Assembly: GCF_000283155.1 (NCBI RefSeq)
Contig: NW_004454288.1
Coordinates: forward strand, 1,998,805 to 2,062,804
DNA length: 64,000 bases
Reading direction: 5' to 3'
Origin: Ceratotherium simum simum
Taxonomy: Eukaryota > Chordata > Mammalia > Perissodactyla > Rhinocerotidae
Made by a program: the position numbers and the translations under genes. The notes beneath the pieces are model-generated. The model was not told where the DNA came from. It saw nothing but the letters and a program-made list of their open reading frames with translations, and did no database searches. Below, one piece after another: positions 33,115 through 44,420 of this stretch. How positions within the stretch are numbered: the first letter of the stretch is position 1; every line of letters starts with the position of its first letter.

Positions 33115-33335
33115 ATAATCACATTAAAAAATTAAACACCAGGCCCCAGTGGTTGTCGCTTTCCATCCGCTGAGATTCACAACACTTGACATCCAATTAT
33201 AATTGTGGGTTCCTATAAAACAGCCCATTAACTGCAACCATAAATTATCATTGCTTATGTGGAGTAGGCTGCTGGTTTAGTAACTGATACTGAGGATTAT
33301 GGAAATTATTAACAAGCAACAATGTCTCTCGGAGT
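33115..33335. promoter_or_regulatory. Candidate conserved non-coding block
   Basis: 'atcacattaaaaaattaaac', 'acatccaattataattgtgg', 'cagcccattaactgcaacca' and 'taaattatcattgcttatgt' form a dense cluster of homeodomain-like TAAT/ATTA cores between CpG-bearing words. No repeat family fits. This is the strongest enhancer-like block by eye in the flank. Confidence 0.35.
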
Positions 33336-33574
33336 CCTCTTGCTCCTGGGAAGATGCACGGACCCTGGAGAAATGAAGACGCTGCCTAGGAGTTTGGAAC
33401 TACATGTTCTGCCACAAAGTACAGCTGCTTTTGTATTTGATGGAGGGAGGGCTTCCTTCTCTACTGCTTCTCAAAGTTCCCATCTGGTCACCTTCCAGCG
33501 ACCGGAGCCTACATGGCTGTGCCTGAGGACCTAGAATACAAATACGTGCATGTACAACACCTCTTACCACTCAC

Positions 33575-33632
33575 TCACACAAGCACCACACGCACACGCA
33601 GACACTGACACACACACACACACACACACACT
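33575..33632 (+). repeat. CA microsatellite
   Basis: Interrupted CA-rich run ending in a pure (CA)n stretch at about 33610-33630. Confidence 0.85.
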
Positions 33633-33639
33633 CTTTGTG

Positions 33640-34086
33640 TAGCTCCTGCAAACCACTCTCTCCTCTCAAGGAAAAACCAACATGTTCCATGGATCCAAGG
33701 AAACACTTCAAAAAATTCTTAAAGAGCTTATTCCATTCTTTATCAGTCCCTGAACTGGCAGCTTCTGCTCTCTCCGTTCTTCCTCTCAGGCAGCACTGCT
33801 CCTGGGAGGGGAGGGCCAGCTGCCAAGGGTTCTTTGTTCCCCCAGCCAGGCCCCCATGGAGTTTTCTGTCAGCCTGACTGCATCCATTTCACGTCTTCCA
33901 GGAATCCCCCAGAGCTTCTTGTCTATTGTAGTAGCTTTCTCCCTTTTCCAGGGTTACTAAAATTTTTGCTTTTTATCATTTCAGTGGTATTTTGAGAGAG
34001 AATAGTGGTAAACACGTAGGCTAAATTCACCCTCTGCAAACCAGAAGCTGTCCATTGCATTTTAAGATTTGGTAAGGTTTGTTGAT
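33640..34086. other. Unassigned intergenic stretch
   Basis: No gene or clear repeat recognised. Confidence 0.4.
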
Positions 34087-34266
34087 TTTTTTGCTGAGGC
34101 AGAGTGGCCCTGAGCTAACATCTGTGCCAATCTTCCTCTATTTTGTACGTGGGTCGCTGCCACAGCATGACTGCCAATGAGTGGTGTAGGTCTGACTCAG
34201 GAACTGAACCCGGGCCGCCGAGGCTGAGTGTGTCAAACTTAACCACTAGGCCACGGGGCTGCCCCT
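34087..34266 (-). repeat. ERE-type equine SINE (diverged, shortened)
   Basis: Complement orientation: 'cagagtggccctgagctaac', 'ctgccacagcatgactgcca', 'aggaactgaacccgggccgc' and 'ccactaggccacggggctgc'. It lacks the middle part seen in longer copies, so it may be an ERE subfamily member or internally deleted. Confidence 0.85.
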
Positions 34267-34299
34267 TTTAATTTTTTTTTTTTTTAAACAGCATGAAGA

Positions 34300-34530
34300 A
34301 TATGTAACATTAGTGACTGCTCTGCCAAACATTTGACGTGTATCACCCCACTCATCTTCTTGAGAATTCTGTGAGATGAGGACTATCATTTCCAGCCCTT
34401 TTTACAGATGAAGAAACTAAGGCAGAGAGAGGTCAAGATCACACAGCTAATAAACAGCAGAGCCAAAATTTGCACCCGGGTGGGCTGTGTAAATCCAAAG
34501 CCTGTCCTTTAACCTAACCTATGCCTTCTT
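34300..34530 (-). repeat. MIR SINE
   Basis: Antisense MIR: 'ctttttacagatgaagaaac', 'agagaggtcaagatcacaca' and 'gccaaaatttgcacccgggt'. Confidence 0.8.
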
Positions 34531-34959
34531 TTGGCAAAAAAATAGTATTTCTTAATACCATCTCTTTATAAAATATAATGTCTTTTCAAATCTCATAAAA
34601 AATATGAAATAAGAATCATTATAGAAAGTGTTCTCATTTTTTTTGGCTTAAGTCTAAGCACAATCTTTATTTAAACTCCTGAATCGTCTCGTAGTCGCCA
34701 CCCCCCCAACATCGCGCCCTGTAATTTTTCTCTCCTTGGGCATCTTTACAGAGGGAGATCTTGTTCATTCCTGGGTTTTAAAAATAGGATCTATCAGAGA
34801 GCCTGTGGGGCCTTGTTCCATCTTTCTGTCTCAGACGAAAGGGAGATGGGAAGGCTTGTATTTTTGCAGTTTTCTGGAGCTGGATGAGGGTTTCGGTTGC
34901 CTGTGATGTGTAGGAAGTGACTTTCCGGGGGAGTCAGCATTGCAGGAAAGAAGTTTCCT
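34531..34959. other. Unassigned intergenic stretch
   Basis: AT-rich, then mixed. No gene or assignable repeat. Confidence 0.35.
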
Positions 34960-35362
34960 GCTGGGCAAAGCAGTTTCCTTTCTGAGTTTATTTTGGCAGC
35001 AGAAGTTAGCAGGGCCCTGCCCTCTCCTTTAAGTGCCCTCATTAGGAGCTCGCAGCGGAAATGCCTGTGTGTTGTTGCTTGGCATGCCGCCCAGGGAGAC
35101 TCGCCGGGGCCGGCAGCTCCATGGGCCCATGTCGCAGGTCCTGTGTCCTGCCCTGTCCCCATCACTCTGAGCTGAAAGTTCTTTGTGGAAATCCCACATT
35201 CTGCTGGTTGCTTGGCAAGCTTCCCTGTTTTTCAACGCTAATGACGATCTCCCCCCACCCACCTAGTTTTATTTATTTTTCTGTGGCCATTTTAATTGGG
35301 ATTTATGAAAAAGAAGAATTAAAAGCATGTGCTGAAATAATTATAATAAAAATGCAAATTTT
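34960..35362. promoter_or_regulatory. Candidate conserved non-coding block
   Basis: Repeat-free, with 'cctttaagtgccctcattag', 'gagctcgcagcggaaatgcc' and an AT-rich right half ('cattttaattgggatttatg', 'aaataattataataaaaatg'). CpGs are retained amid homeodomain-like sites. An ERE has inserted at its right edge with a clean target duplication. Confidence 0.35.
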
Positions 35363-35370
35363 AAGTTTCC

Positions 35371-35626
35371 TTTTTTTTTGAGGAAGATTGGCCCTGAGCT
35401 AACATCTATTGCCAATCCTCCTCCTTTTTTCCTTTTTTCTCCCCAAAGCCCCGGTAGATAGTTGTATGTCATAGTTGCACATCCTTCTAGTTGCTCTATG
35501 TGGGATGCTGCCTCAGCTTGGCTTGATGAGCGGTGGGTAGGTCCATGCCCAGGATCTGAACCGGCGAATCCTGGGCCACCGAAGCAGAACGCGCGAACCC
35601 AACTGCTATGCCACTGGGCCTGCCCC
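35371..35626 (-). repeat. ERE-type equine SINE with target duplication
   Basis: T tail on the left, then 'gaggaagattggccctgagc', 'agttgcacatccttctagtt' and 'gcttggcttgatgagcggtg', ending 'ccactgggcctgcccc'. The target duplication AAGTTTCCTTTT is at 35363-35374 (merging with the T tail) and 35627-35638. This looks like a fairly young copy. Confidence 0.92.
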
Positions 35627-35638
35627 AAGTTTCCTTTT

Positions 35639-35880
35639 TAACAAGAAAAGGGACTGAGAGGATAAATACCCAAAGGTATATCTGGGTAGTAGAATTATGG
35701 ATTATTTTTATCCTTTTCTTTGCAACTTTTCTTATCTCAAGTATCTGTTACTTTTACTTAATAGTTTTTAAATCTTTTAATTTCAAAATTTCAAATATAC
35801 AGGAAATAATATAACAGACATCTAAGTACCCCCCATAGAAGTTTCACAAATGTTATCATTTGCCCAATTTGTTGCAGATC
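35639..35880. repeat. Old L1 3' remnants
   Basis: 'ggtagtagaattatggatta' and 'cttttctttgcaacttttct' resemble an L1/HAL1 3' tail in sense, followed from 35785 by sequence like the 3' end of another old L1 ('tcaaatatacaggaaataat'). Orientation of the second piece is unsure. Confidence 0.5.
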
Positions 35881-36192
35881 TTGTTTTTTTAGGGCTTCTA
35901 TTCCTTTTATCATCAAAGGCTTCAATGCTCAGAGAAAGTTAACTCAAGGATTCTCTATAGTCCTTCTGGAAATAACTCATTTCTTGACAGTGGAACAGGC
36001 AGCTAACATTGTCAACAGGAGGCCTGGTACCTGGCTGTCCAGGGACTTAAATCAGATTTGGGGCACTGTTGCTATTGGCACAGCCCTCGGGTGGGAAGTT
36101 GGGGGGTGCATACACAGCTTTGATACCTGGATGCTTTCTCCCAATTCCAGAGGCTGGTGCCATCACTCCTGCCCTCCAGACGGCTGAGAGCC
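35881..36192. other. Unassigned intergenic stretch
   Basis: No gene or clear repeat recognised. Confidence 0.4.
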
Positions 36193-36262
36193 TTGCTACT
36201 CAAAGTGGGTCTGCAGACTAGTATCTCCTGGCAGTGTTGTTTTTAGCGGGGGAAATCCTTCA
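36193..36262 (+). repeat. MER5-type fragment
   Basis: 'cttgctactcaaagtgggtc' followed by 'tgcagactagtatctcctgg' fits the start of a MER5A-type element. It is cut off by, or ends just before, the L1 at 36275. Confidence 0.55.
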
Positions 36263-36274
36263 GTACTGTCTTTT

Positions 36275-36612
36275 TTTTTTTTTTAACACCTTTATTGAGG
36301 TATAATTGTATACGAAAAAACTGCACGTGTTTAAACATACAATTTGGTGATTTTGGATATATGGATATACTCATGATACCATCACCACAATCAAGGTAGT
36401 AAACATATTTCCTTGTGTCCCTTTGTGTTTATTATTATTATTGTGGTAAGAACACTTAACAGGGGATCTACCCACTTAACAAAATTTGAAGCGCACAGTA
36501 CGATATTGTTAACTACAGGCGCTATGTTGCACAGCGGATCTCCAGATCTTATTCATTTGGCATAAGTGAGACTTCCTACCCATTAAGCAACAATTTCCCA
36601 TTTCCCCTCCCC
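36275..36612 (-). repeat. L1 LINE 3' UTR fragment
   Basis: Starts with a T-run, then 'cctttattgaggtataattg', 'catgataccatcaccacaat' and 'gtaagaacacttaacagggg', the L1 3' UTR on the complement. It lies between two MER5-type fragments of opposite orientation. Confidence 0.85.
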
Positions 36613-36639
36613 CCTGGCAACTTTTCAGAAATGCAGAAA

Positions 36640-36830
36640 CGGACTGTGCTTCTCACACGTTAACGTGCATGTGATCATGTGGGGATCTTGTTAAAAGGCA
36701 GATTCTGATCCAGCAGGCCTGGAGTGAGCCTGAGAGTCTGCATTTCTAACGAACTCCCAGGGTTGCTGCCGCTGCTGCTCTGCAGGACCCGCTCTGGGTA
36801 GCAGGGTCTCAGAGGACTTTTCATGGCCCA
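36640..36830 (-). repeat. MER5-type hAT element remnant
   Basis: 'cttctcacacgttaacgtgc', 'gggatcttgttaaaaggcag' and 'gtctgcatttctaacgaact' follow MER5A on the complement. Confidence 0.75.
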
Positions 36831-39049
36831 AGCTGAAGGAGGCCCCCTGGTTATATATGGCTGCAATCTATTCTCCTTGTTCAGAGAAAATGTTGTACTG
36901 GTTTTTCAATCTTTTGAATGCCCCCCTACTCCTGGAAAAAATATCTGGTCACTAGAACGCTTTAGATTTTGCTCTCAGTTTTGAGAGTCCCAGTTATTAC
37001 AAATTATTATCATTAACTCTTTGAATAGAGTCCATCAGGGTAAACTCAAAGTATAACCTATTCCAGCTAGAAACTAAAGGATAAATTTCTACAACTTCCC
37101 AAATCATTGTCTGTGTTTGGTGTATCCCAAAGTGGGATGAATGTCTCATTGTTCGTACATGAGAAGATTTTAGGTAGCAAATTGATAATTTTTATAAAAA
37201 TTTTAATATTTGCTGGGATTTGAGGGACCCAATAAGGCACAACCCTATTCTTTCCATCTGAATTCTGAACCTACTGAGAACAAAGACAAAAAGCACAGGG
37301 CAGATGGGAGATTACAATGACATTCTTATTATGATAAAGGCTGGACTGAGCCCTGGCTTTATTAGGGTCAAGGGGCCCTACTAACACCCTCCCCACCTCA
37401 CCCACCTGGGACAGCCCACCGGAGGGAAAGTGTGAGTCTGAGGAACAGACCCACTTATCCAATCACTGCCTGACCACAGTTTGGGTGGAGAGGGAAAGAG
37501 AAAGAAACAAAACTAGGATTTTTGATAAGTTACCTCCACGCATTCAGGAAATGTAGACCAATGACTGTGTCCACCAACCAGGTAAATTCTCACCACCTCT
37601 GAGAAAAGGAGAAAGAGTAGGTAAGAATCTAGCTGTGTTTCGTGAAAATGCCTTCTCTTCGAAACCAGAAGAATGGGGAAAAGACATCTCCTCTTAGCAA
37701 TAGTTATGCTTTTGTATTTTAATTAATTAGGGTTAGTGGAACTGATTTTCCATGTATGATGGAAACAAAGTTTCCTTTTAAAATAAATTTAAGTAAAAAG
37801 GAGATGATTAAAAGAAAAAGACTGAGGTAATGATAATACAAATAGTATGTGGATATGAGAAAAATTATAAAAGTGAGGCTCAAAAGTCTAAAGTTTGGGA
37901 AACATTGGTCCAGTTAATATTCCCTGAGATCTCAATGCCACATTGCATCTTCACAAACTGCCGATCAGGGTCTCTGGTCCTAATGTTCTCCATGGCAGGC
38001 AGCTTTAGTTCAGTTATCTGACCATTGATCATGGTTTGATTCTGTTTCACTCAATAGAGAGTGGTTAAATCGAATAAACTAAAACCCTTGATATATTATT
38101 GGCTTTGATTTCATATGTATAAATCATTTATGGGTCAAGTCATATGATCTTAGTAGTATTGATCCAAAGCTTTTAATTCTCTCTCTCTCTCGTTTTTCTA
38201 AATTCACTATAAGAATTAGAGTGGGTAGTATAGCAAATTCCATTTTTTAAAATAGCTTAAAATGAGACTGTGTCCTTCAACAATTTAATGCAGTTTCTAG
38301 ATGAACTAAAAACATTTCCTAGTGCTACAGCAAACCAGGAGACAGTATCCTTTTACGCACTGGATGTCAAGGTTGTAGTCACCAGTTCCAGAGACAACAT
38401 GAAACAGCCAAACCTGTTGGCTAAGTGGTGCCAGGTAGAATTAGCTAAATGTGAATTACACCAAAAAGAAAACCTGTGTTTGGCAAAAAAATCTTGGCAT
38501 CCAAATGGGAAACATTAAATTATCCTAATCAAAAGTTTCATTCACTCAGTTACCTGGGGGCCATTTTGCTGCCAAATTTTTTTGAAAGGTTAATTGCTGT
38601 ACACTTGTACTCAAAATTGAGAAAGTAGTCTCTAAATATGCTTATATGTATAAGGGATGACAGCTCCCCCCACTAAAAATTTCCCTCAGAGAAGACGGAG
38701 TCATCTTATACTTGAGTCCTTATAAAGTCTCTATATTAAAGGACAGTCTCTAAATTACTTTATTTTGAACGATGAAGTACTCTTTGCACAACCTGAAGGG
38801 AGCTGACTCAGTGCTAATTTGGGATGTTTATGTAGGTTGCCAGATGGATAACAGAGAAGGCAAGAGAAATTGAACACAGATTTGGTTGTTATTCCTTGTG
38901 ATGTGAACTCACAGTGCGAGTTGGACGTAAGCAAGCCCTTGGAAGGTCGTCTTGACAAGTGAGAGGGTAAATGATTATGTTGAGGGGATCATGACTCCAC
39001 CAGAAAGGTCAGCTGGCCTAATGTCCTAATGTCCTATTGCCCAGCATGG
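36831..39049. other. Unassigned intergenic stretch, no gene seen
   Basis: About 2.2 kb, AT-rich, without a recognisable exon. A (TC)n run lies at about 38180-38192. The rest shows no family I can name. Confidence 0.4.
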
Positions 39050-39445
39050 TGGAGAACTGTCGTGTTGTTAGTGCTGTAGAGTCGATTCTGACTCCTAGTG
39101 ACCCTGTGTACAACAGAGCAGAACCCCGCTCAATCTTTCTGCTCTATCCTCTCACCTTCCGGCACTATATCAGACAACGCTCTGCTGCTACTCATAGGGT
39201 TTTCATGGCCAATATTTTTGAAGTGGCTGGCCAGGTCCTTCTTCCTCGTCTGTCTAGTCTGGACACTCCACTGAAATCTGTCCACCGTGGGAGACCCTGC
39301 TGGTATTTGAAATACTGGTGGCATTGCTTTCAGCATCACAGCAACACGCAGCCACTGCAGTGTGATAACCGCCAGATGGGTGTGTGGTTCCCTGACCGGG
39401 AAGTGAACCCTGGCTGCAGTGGTGAGAGAAGAGAATCTCTGTTAG
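39050..39445 (-). repeat. tRNA/RTE-type SINE relic
   Basis: The right end is antisense to a tRNA-Glu-like head: 'tggttccctgaccgggaagt' then 'gaaccctggctgcagtggtg'. The left end 'gctgtagagtcgattctgac' and 'tcctagtgaccctgtgtaca' has the phrase typical of the 3' end of RTE-clade LINEs. A head from tRNA and a tail from RTE define the tRNA-RTE SINE class. It is the only copy in the window. Two open frames crossing it (39037-39450 plus, 39130-39339 minus) are not genes. Confidence 0.6.
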
Positions 39446-40999
39446 ACTAGAGAGCTGCTAGATTAACTCAAAACAAGACCTTGATGCCAAAGATTAACGA
39501 GAAAGAAATTAAATAACATCATTCCGTGAGATATGAGAAGGGGAAAAAGCAGTATTTTAAGTCCATACATTTGTCCAGGTAATGTGGTTTTAAATATCTC
39601 TCAGAGACTGAAATGAGACATTAGAAGTAGATAGCTAACAATGTCCTCTAAATTCTTGAAAGTTTATATTAGGTTGAACTCTATGGGATTGCCATTTTTG
39701 CCAGTCAAAACAACTGAATGTTGGCAATTTCATATGGTTCAACTTCACAAACTCAAGTTGGCAAAACACTTAAAGAAATCACTGGGAAAACGATGGCTCA
39801 CCCTAGCGGTGGGGCCACCTTCCATGCAGGCATATGTACTACGAGGTGACAGAGGGACCATGGAACTTTCTAACCACAGAACCTTCGAGGCCCGGGCTGT
39901 GATTGTATTTTGAAGAGTCACTGGATATTTGTTGAATTTTTTAGTTAACTGAGGGCCATTTTGGGAGACAAATTCTTGGCTCTGTCAGTAGTTACTCCAG
40001 TAATCCTCATCTTTTACTAATAATCTCGTTTTTAGTTGTTTTCATTATAAATTATAATTTTGTTCACTATTTGCTTAATTTCTTTATTAGAAGGTCTTTC
40101 ACATTAGAAGGTCCTTCACACGAAGTCACAGAATACTTGTCTTCCATATGCTCACCGGTGACATCAGTGGTGAATCATTTGCCTACGGCTACTGCCAAAA
40201 TCAGATGGCTGATGCTCTAGGAAGGAGAAGATGACAGTTATTCCCTCTCAGAATCCTCCAGGCTTTGTCCCTCTATCGGTTTGGACCAACCATCATTTGC
40301 AATTCTGCACAATATCACCTTGATTCCCCAGAGCATCCCCTTAATGGACCCATTATTCCATATTCTTACTGTTTCATGTTTATCATTATTTTATGTAAGA
40401 AAGACTAATATGTGAGTTATCCCAGATTTCCTGTGAAAGTGATTATTGAGGACACGTTATGCTGACCAGTGGTTCCTATGGAACGATCTCCCTCAGGAAG
40501 CCGATTCTCTCTGCTTTGAGCTCACATCACTAGATCACACAAGGCACGTTACTCATCGATTCTTCCTCTTTGCCCTGACTCTTAGGAAACTCAGAGCTGT
40601 GTTTGAACTCAGTCAATGTGGAACATTTATCATGGACCTTTCTGGATATGATTCTCTCTTCCTCTTGATGATTTAACTCTTGATCTGGAATTTTATGTTG
40701 ATCTCTGCAGCAACTCTGCTCTCCAAATGTTGGTTTAGATTCTGAGGGCAGCCTTAGGTCAAATCCTCAACCCTCTCTGCTTGCCCTTTTTGACACAAAC
40801 AAAACACCAAGATTTATGCCCAATTTCTTCTTCTTATCTGCATGTCTCAGATATTAATATAGTGGACTTAAAGAATGCTAGCTAAGAAACATTACGTGTC
40901 TGGTCTTCATGCCCAGGTCTAACCACCTTTGTGGATGTCAAATGCTTCCCAAAAGACAAAATTTTAGTGCTTCAGCACAAGTCTCTTCCTTATAAAGAC
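39446..40999. other. Unassigned intergenic stretch, no gene seen
   Basis: About 1.5 kb without exon, CpG island or assignable repeat. Confidence 0.4.
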
Positions 41000-41150
41000 A
41001 AGGAATTTGGAGTTAGAAGTTGTAGATATGAGTTTTGGCTGTGTGACCTCAGATAAATCCCTTTAAAAAAAATCTCTGGGCCTCAATTTCTTCCCTCAGC
41101 AAAATGGAATAAAAATCCTAGTTATTACAAAGAGAAAATGGTGTAAAGTA
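41000..41150 (+). repeat. MIR fragment
   Basis: 'gttttggctgtgtgacctca' and 'ctctgggcctcaatttcttc' fit a decayed sense MIR. Confidence 0.75.
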
Positions 41151-41340
41151 TGTGAAAAGACTTTATTGCCTTAAACCAGCTTACAAGTCATGTAATCATT
41201 ATTCAAAGGCAGGAGAAAGACTGAAGTCCTGTATAAACACCTTTGTTTCCTGGATACTTAGCCTCTGCCATCTTACCTTTGCATCTCCATGTTACTCAGA
41301 GTTCCCTTGCTCTGCCTCAGCCCAAGGGCTCTGAGCAGCT

Positions 41341-41379
41341 GCAGCCTCTGGAGAGAGGGTTCAGGACTCTGAAGGTGCC
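41341..41379 (+). repeat. Short direct repeat, copy A (39 bp)
   Basis: 'gcagcctctggagagagg' followed by 'ttcaggactctgaaggtg' recurs at 42780-42818 with only two differences in 39 bp. Flanking bases do not match. It is not part of a repeat family I know. Confidence 0.85.
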
Positions 41380-41734
41380 ATGAGATGCCTTTAAAGCCAC
41401 TTCGAGGAGCCTAGAATTGAACCCTGTGAGGACCAGGTTCAAGTGGGTAGAGTGGGCTGCAGGGCCCATGCTGGGCTCTGATACAGCCAGATGCCCAGCA
41501 TGGAAGGAGGGCCAGGTCAGGGCTGAGGAGCAGCCACAGCCAAGCCATAAATGCCTTTGCTCTGGGCCTGGAGAGGAATAGAGCCCCTTCCCAGACGCCT
41601 GAGGTAGGATTGCAGGGCCATCAGTATGTGGCAAGATGCCAGCCCCACTGCAAGGCTGAGTGTACATCAGTCAGACTGGTACTCTCAGACGAGCTCCAGC
41701 CTGAGGTGTGCTGGGCAGGCCGTGACCACAAAGC

Positions 41735-41885
41735 ACGTGTCAGTCAGCCGTGATCCAATTAGTCCCGTGTAGTCAATCGCGTTCCCGTCAGACATGGATG
41801 AGCCAGACACGTGTCAGTCACACAGACTCATTGCCAGTCCTTCGAGGCACACGGGAGTAAAATAAATGTCAGTCACACACACGCT
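41735..41885 (+). repeat. Cluster of three TGTCAGTCA words
   Basis: CACGTGTCAGTCAG at about 41733, ACACGTGTCAGTCACAC at about 41808 and AAATGTCAGTCACAC at about 41866, with GTAGTCAATCGCG between. Two of them include a CACGTG E-box. This may be an eroded tandem repeat or a cluster of binding sites. Confidence 0.5.
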
Positions 41886-42399
41886 CACTGGATGCATTTC
41901 CACCAAACACTCTGCCAGGTAAGGAAGAGTGCAAACCATGTGCTCCCAGCAGCAAGCAGGGGGAAGGATGATGTAGGGATAACGAAGCTGCTGGAAGCCC
42001 TTGTGTCCTGCCCTGCTTTTCTCTTGCCACTTTTCATTCGTGCTCTTGTCCTTTCTCCTGCAGCCTGAGCGTGTGTGTGTGTGCACAGGGGATGTGGAAG
42101 CCACGTGGGGCGCGGAGGGGGTGCAAATAACGTGGAGTTGCCTCTTACTCAGAGACTGGGTTCTAAAGTCAACAGGTCACGTGACAAAGGTAAAATCTTG
42201 AGGCACCTCCTCGCTGCCACTGTTACCTTCCATCATTGCTGTGGATTTCTGTTTATTTATCCAGGTGGGCATCTGAGGGAGTAGCTGTCTTGCATTTAGG
42301 GGCCATGGAGTATGAAAAATAAGTAATAACCAACGTTAGAATCACAGTCAGAGAGGCAAAATGCTCACGCTGTGACGGGCACGCAGGCTGGAGGGGATG

Positions 42400-42580
42400 A
42401 AAGATCCGGGCGCCGTATCACTGGAGGATACACTCCTGGAGCAAAATGGCAGATGAAACTGCTCACACTATTTAAATCAGCCTCTCCTCTCTCTCTGACA
42501 GAAGAGAATTGAATTTAGGTGGATTAAATGCTTGTATGATGTGACTCCTTCGCGTCATCAGATGAAATGCAGTCTGACTC
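42400..42580. promoter_or_regulatory. Candidate conserved non-coding block
   Basis: 'cactatttaaatcagcctct', 'attgaatttaggtggattaa' and 'tccttcgcgtcatcagatga' in repeat-free sequence with retained CpGs. A weak enhancer candidate by composition alone. Confidence 0.25.
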
Positions 42581-42779
42581 ACTGGAGAGGTGGGAATATG
42601 CTCGGTCCAGTGCCCGGAGCTCAGGTTCAGTCCAGGCTCCAGGCACACAAGTGCGTGACAAGGCTCCGGGGCCTCTGGTCTCTTCTCTCCAGCGTTTCCT
42701 GGCTGGGGAGGCAGGGAGGTGAGAGACGATGCAGTGGTGTGTCAGAGCCGGCTAGTTCTGACTGCCGAGAGCCGAGAGT

Positions 42780-42818
42780 GCAGCCTCTGGAGAGAGGCTT
42801 CAGGACTCTGAAGGTGTC
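42780..42818 (+). repeat. Short direct repeat, copy B (39 bp)
   Basis: Partner of 41341-41379, 1.4 kb downstream in the same orientation, 37 of 39 bases identical. Confidence 0.85.
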
Positions 42819-43159
42819 CCGACTCTGCGTTCAGTGACGGCACAGCTTGAAATTGCCCATGGTGGGTGCATTTACACCAGGGCAATTGGCGAATGCTACA
42901 AACCAGACGTCCCCCTCCCTGCCACCACACCCCCCAAACTCCCCCCCACCCCACCAGCTGGTTTACTAGCTGGAGACAAGGGCAGAGAGAAGCTGGTGCT
43001 CAGGCATTTGCCTTGAGAAGTCAAGCAGAAGCAATAGGGAGAAAATTGGAGGTCTCAGAGGCAGGAGGTGCTGGAGCCATTGTGAAGACTGGTTGGAAAA
43101 TCTTGGTAATCTTCGAGACAGCTTTTTCAAATAGTTGGAGTTTTATTGTAACAGAGACT
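42819..43159. other. Unassigned; includes a C-rich tract
   Basis: A C-rich tract with interruptions spans about 42898-42957. No gene. Confidence 0.4.
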
Positions 43160-43625
43160 GTTAATTGCCTTCTCAGTATCCACTCTCTCCTTCTTCCTTA
43201 GCATGAAAGGCCTGGGTTTTCAGAGAGACAATGTATTCAGCTAAAAGACTACATTTTGTGGCCTCCCTTTCAGCTAGAGGTGGTCAATGAGATGTAAATA
43301 TAAGTTACCAGGTAGAATTTCTGGGAAATCTCATCAAGTGGGATTGACTTAGTTAGGAGGAATGTTTTCCTGACTTCTTTCTTTTCCTCTTCTTTTCAAC
43401 TGGAATACAGATGTGGTAGCTGGAGCACCAGCATCCACCTTGGACCATGAGGATAGAAGCCATGGACTAAGGATGATGTGACAGAAAGACAGAAGGAGGC
43501 TGAGTCCCTGATAAGATAACAGAACTGCTGTACCAGCCCTGGATCGTCCAACTCCAGACTTCCTTATTTTGAGAGAATAAATCCCTAATTTGTCTGAGCC
43601 ACTGTTGTCAGTAAGAAGCAGTTAG
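43160..43625 (+). repeat. Ancient LTR-like element, MaLR/MLT type
   Basis: 'cctccctttcagctagaggt', 'tcaatgagatgtaaatataa', 'caccttggaccatgaggata' and 'gagagaataaatccctaatt' (AATAAA), then 'gagccactgttgtcagtaag'. Same layout as 18830-19205. Confidence 0.55.
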
Positions 43626-44199
43626 GAACATAGTTCCTAAATGGCACATTCATATTTCTGTTTCACCCTAGAAAAATGGAATAACATTTGTTCTAAGTTT
43701 GTTTTGGGGACTGAGGTATATATGCTTGCCTTTTTTTTTCCCAAACGATAAAAGCAACATGTTCTCCTTACTTATCAGGAAGCCAAGTTTATCAAGATCC
43801 CAGTTCACTGTCAAAGTGTGAGGAGCCCAAGTGGGGCACCTATTTATCCTCCTGAACTGGTTCTTCAGGTCTCCGGTCCCGGGCTCTGGGAGGTGGGATG
43901 AGGGGACAAGGAGATTACATCTGTCTCCCTTGGAAGGAGTCCATGTTGACTAGTGGCCTCATCCTAGAAGAAGAGTGGACCTGCATTTCTGCCCTTAGTA
44001 CAGGCAGGCAGGTGGAGACCCACCCTGAATCTGTGGGAAGACAGAGTAGGCCTTGCGCTGGGGTGTGGTGTAGATGGACCCAGGGTCCAATCCAGTGACC
44101 AGAATTTAGCCCAGTGACCTTAATCCTTGATTCTAGTTGCCCCAACCCAGAAAAAGCGTGCCCAGGGGCATTTCAGACTGGCATGTAACACTCTTCTCC
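43626..44199. other. Unassigned intergenic stretch
   Basis: No gene or clear repeat. Confidence 0.4.
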
Positions 44200-44420
44200 A
44201 AAAGATGAATTCCTACTCACCCTTTAAGACTTGGCTCCACTGTCACTTCCTCCAGGAGAGTCCCTGCTCTCTTCCCTGTGCCCCTCATCACATAGTTTCA
44301 CTTTATTACATTATATAGTAATTATTTGTTTATGTGACTCTCATGCTCATTCCTTTTCATTTCATCTTTTCATGTTCACTTTTCATATTCATCTAGCAGG
44401 TTCTTCACCAAATTTGAGGA
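44200..44420 (+). repeat. L2 LINE fragment
   Basis: 'ctcaccctttaagacttggc', 'tccactgtcacttcctccag' and the AT-rich tail 'gtaattatttgtttatgtga' follow L2 in sense. Confidence 0.75.

Noticed and set aside
39360..39445. tRNA-Glu gene on the minus strand
   Set aside because: The acceptor and anticodon arms are decayed and it is fused to an RTE-like tail, so it is a SINE head.
39037..39450. 137-codon plus-strand frame
   Set aside because: It lies wholly across the tRNA/RTE-type SINE relic in antisense to it.
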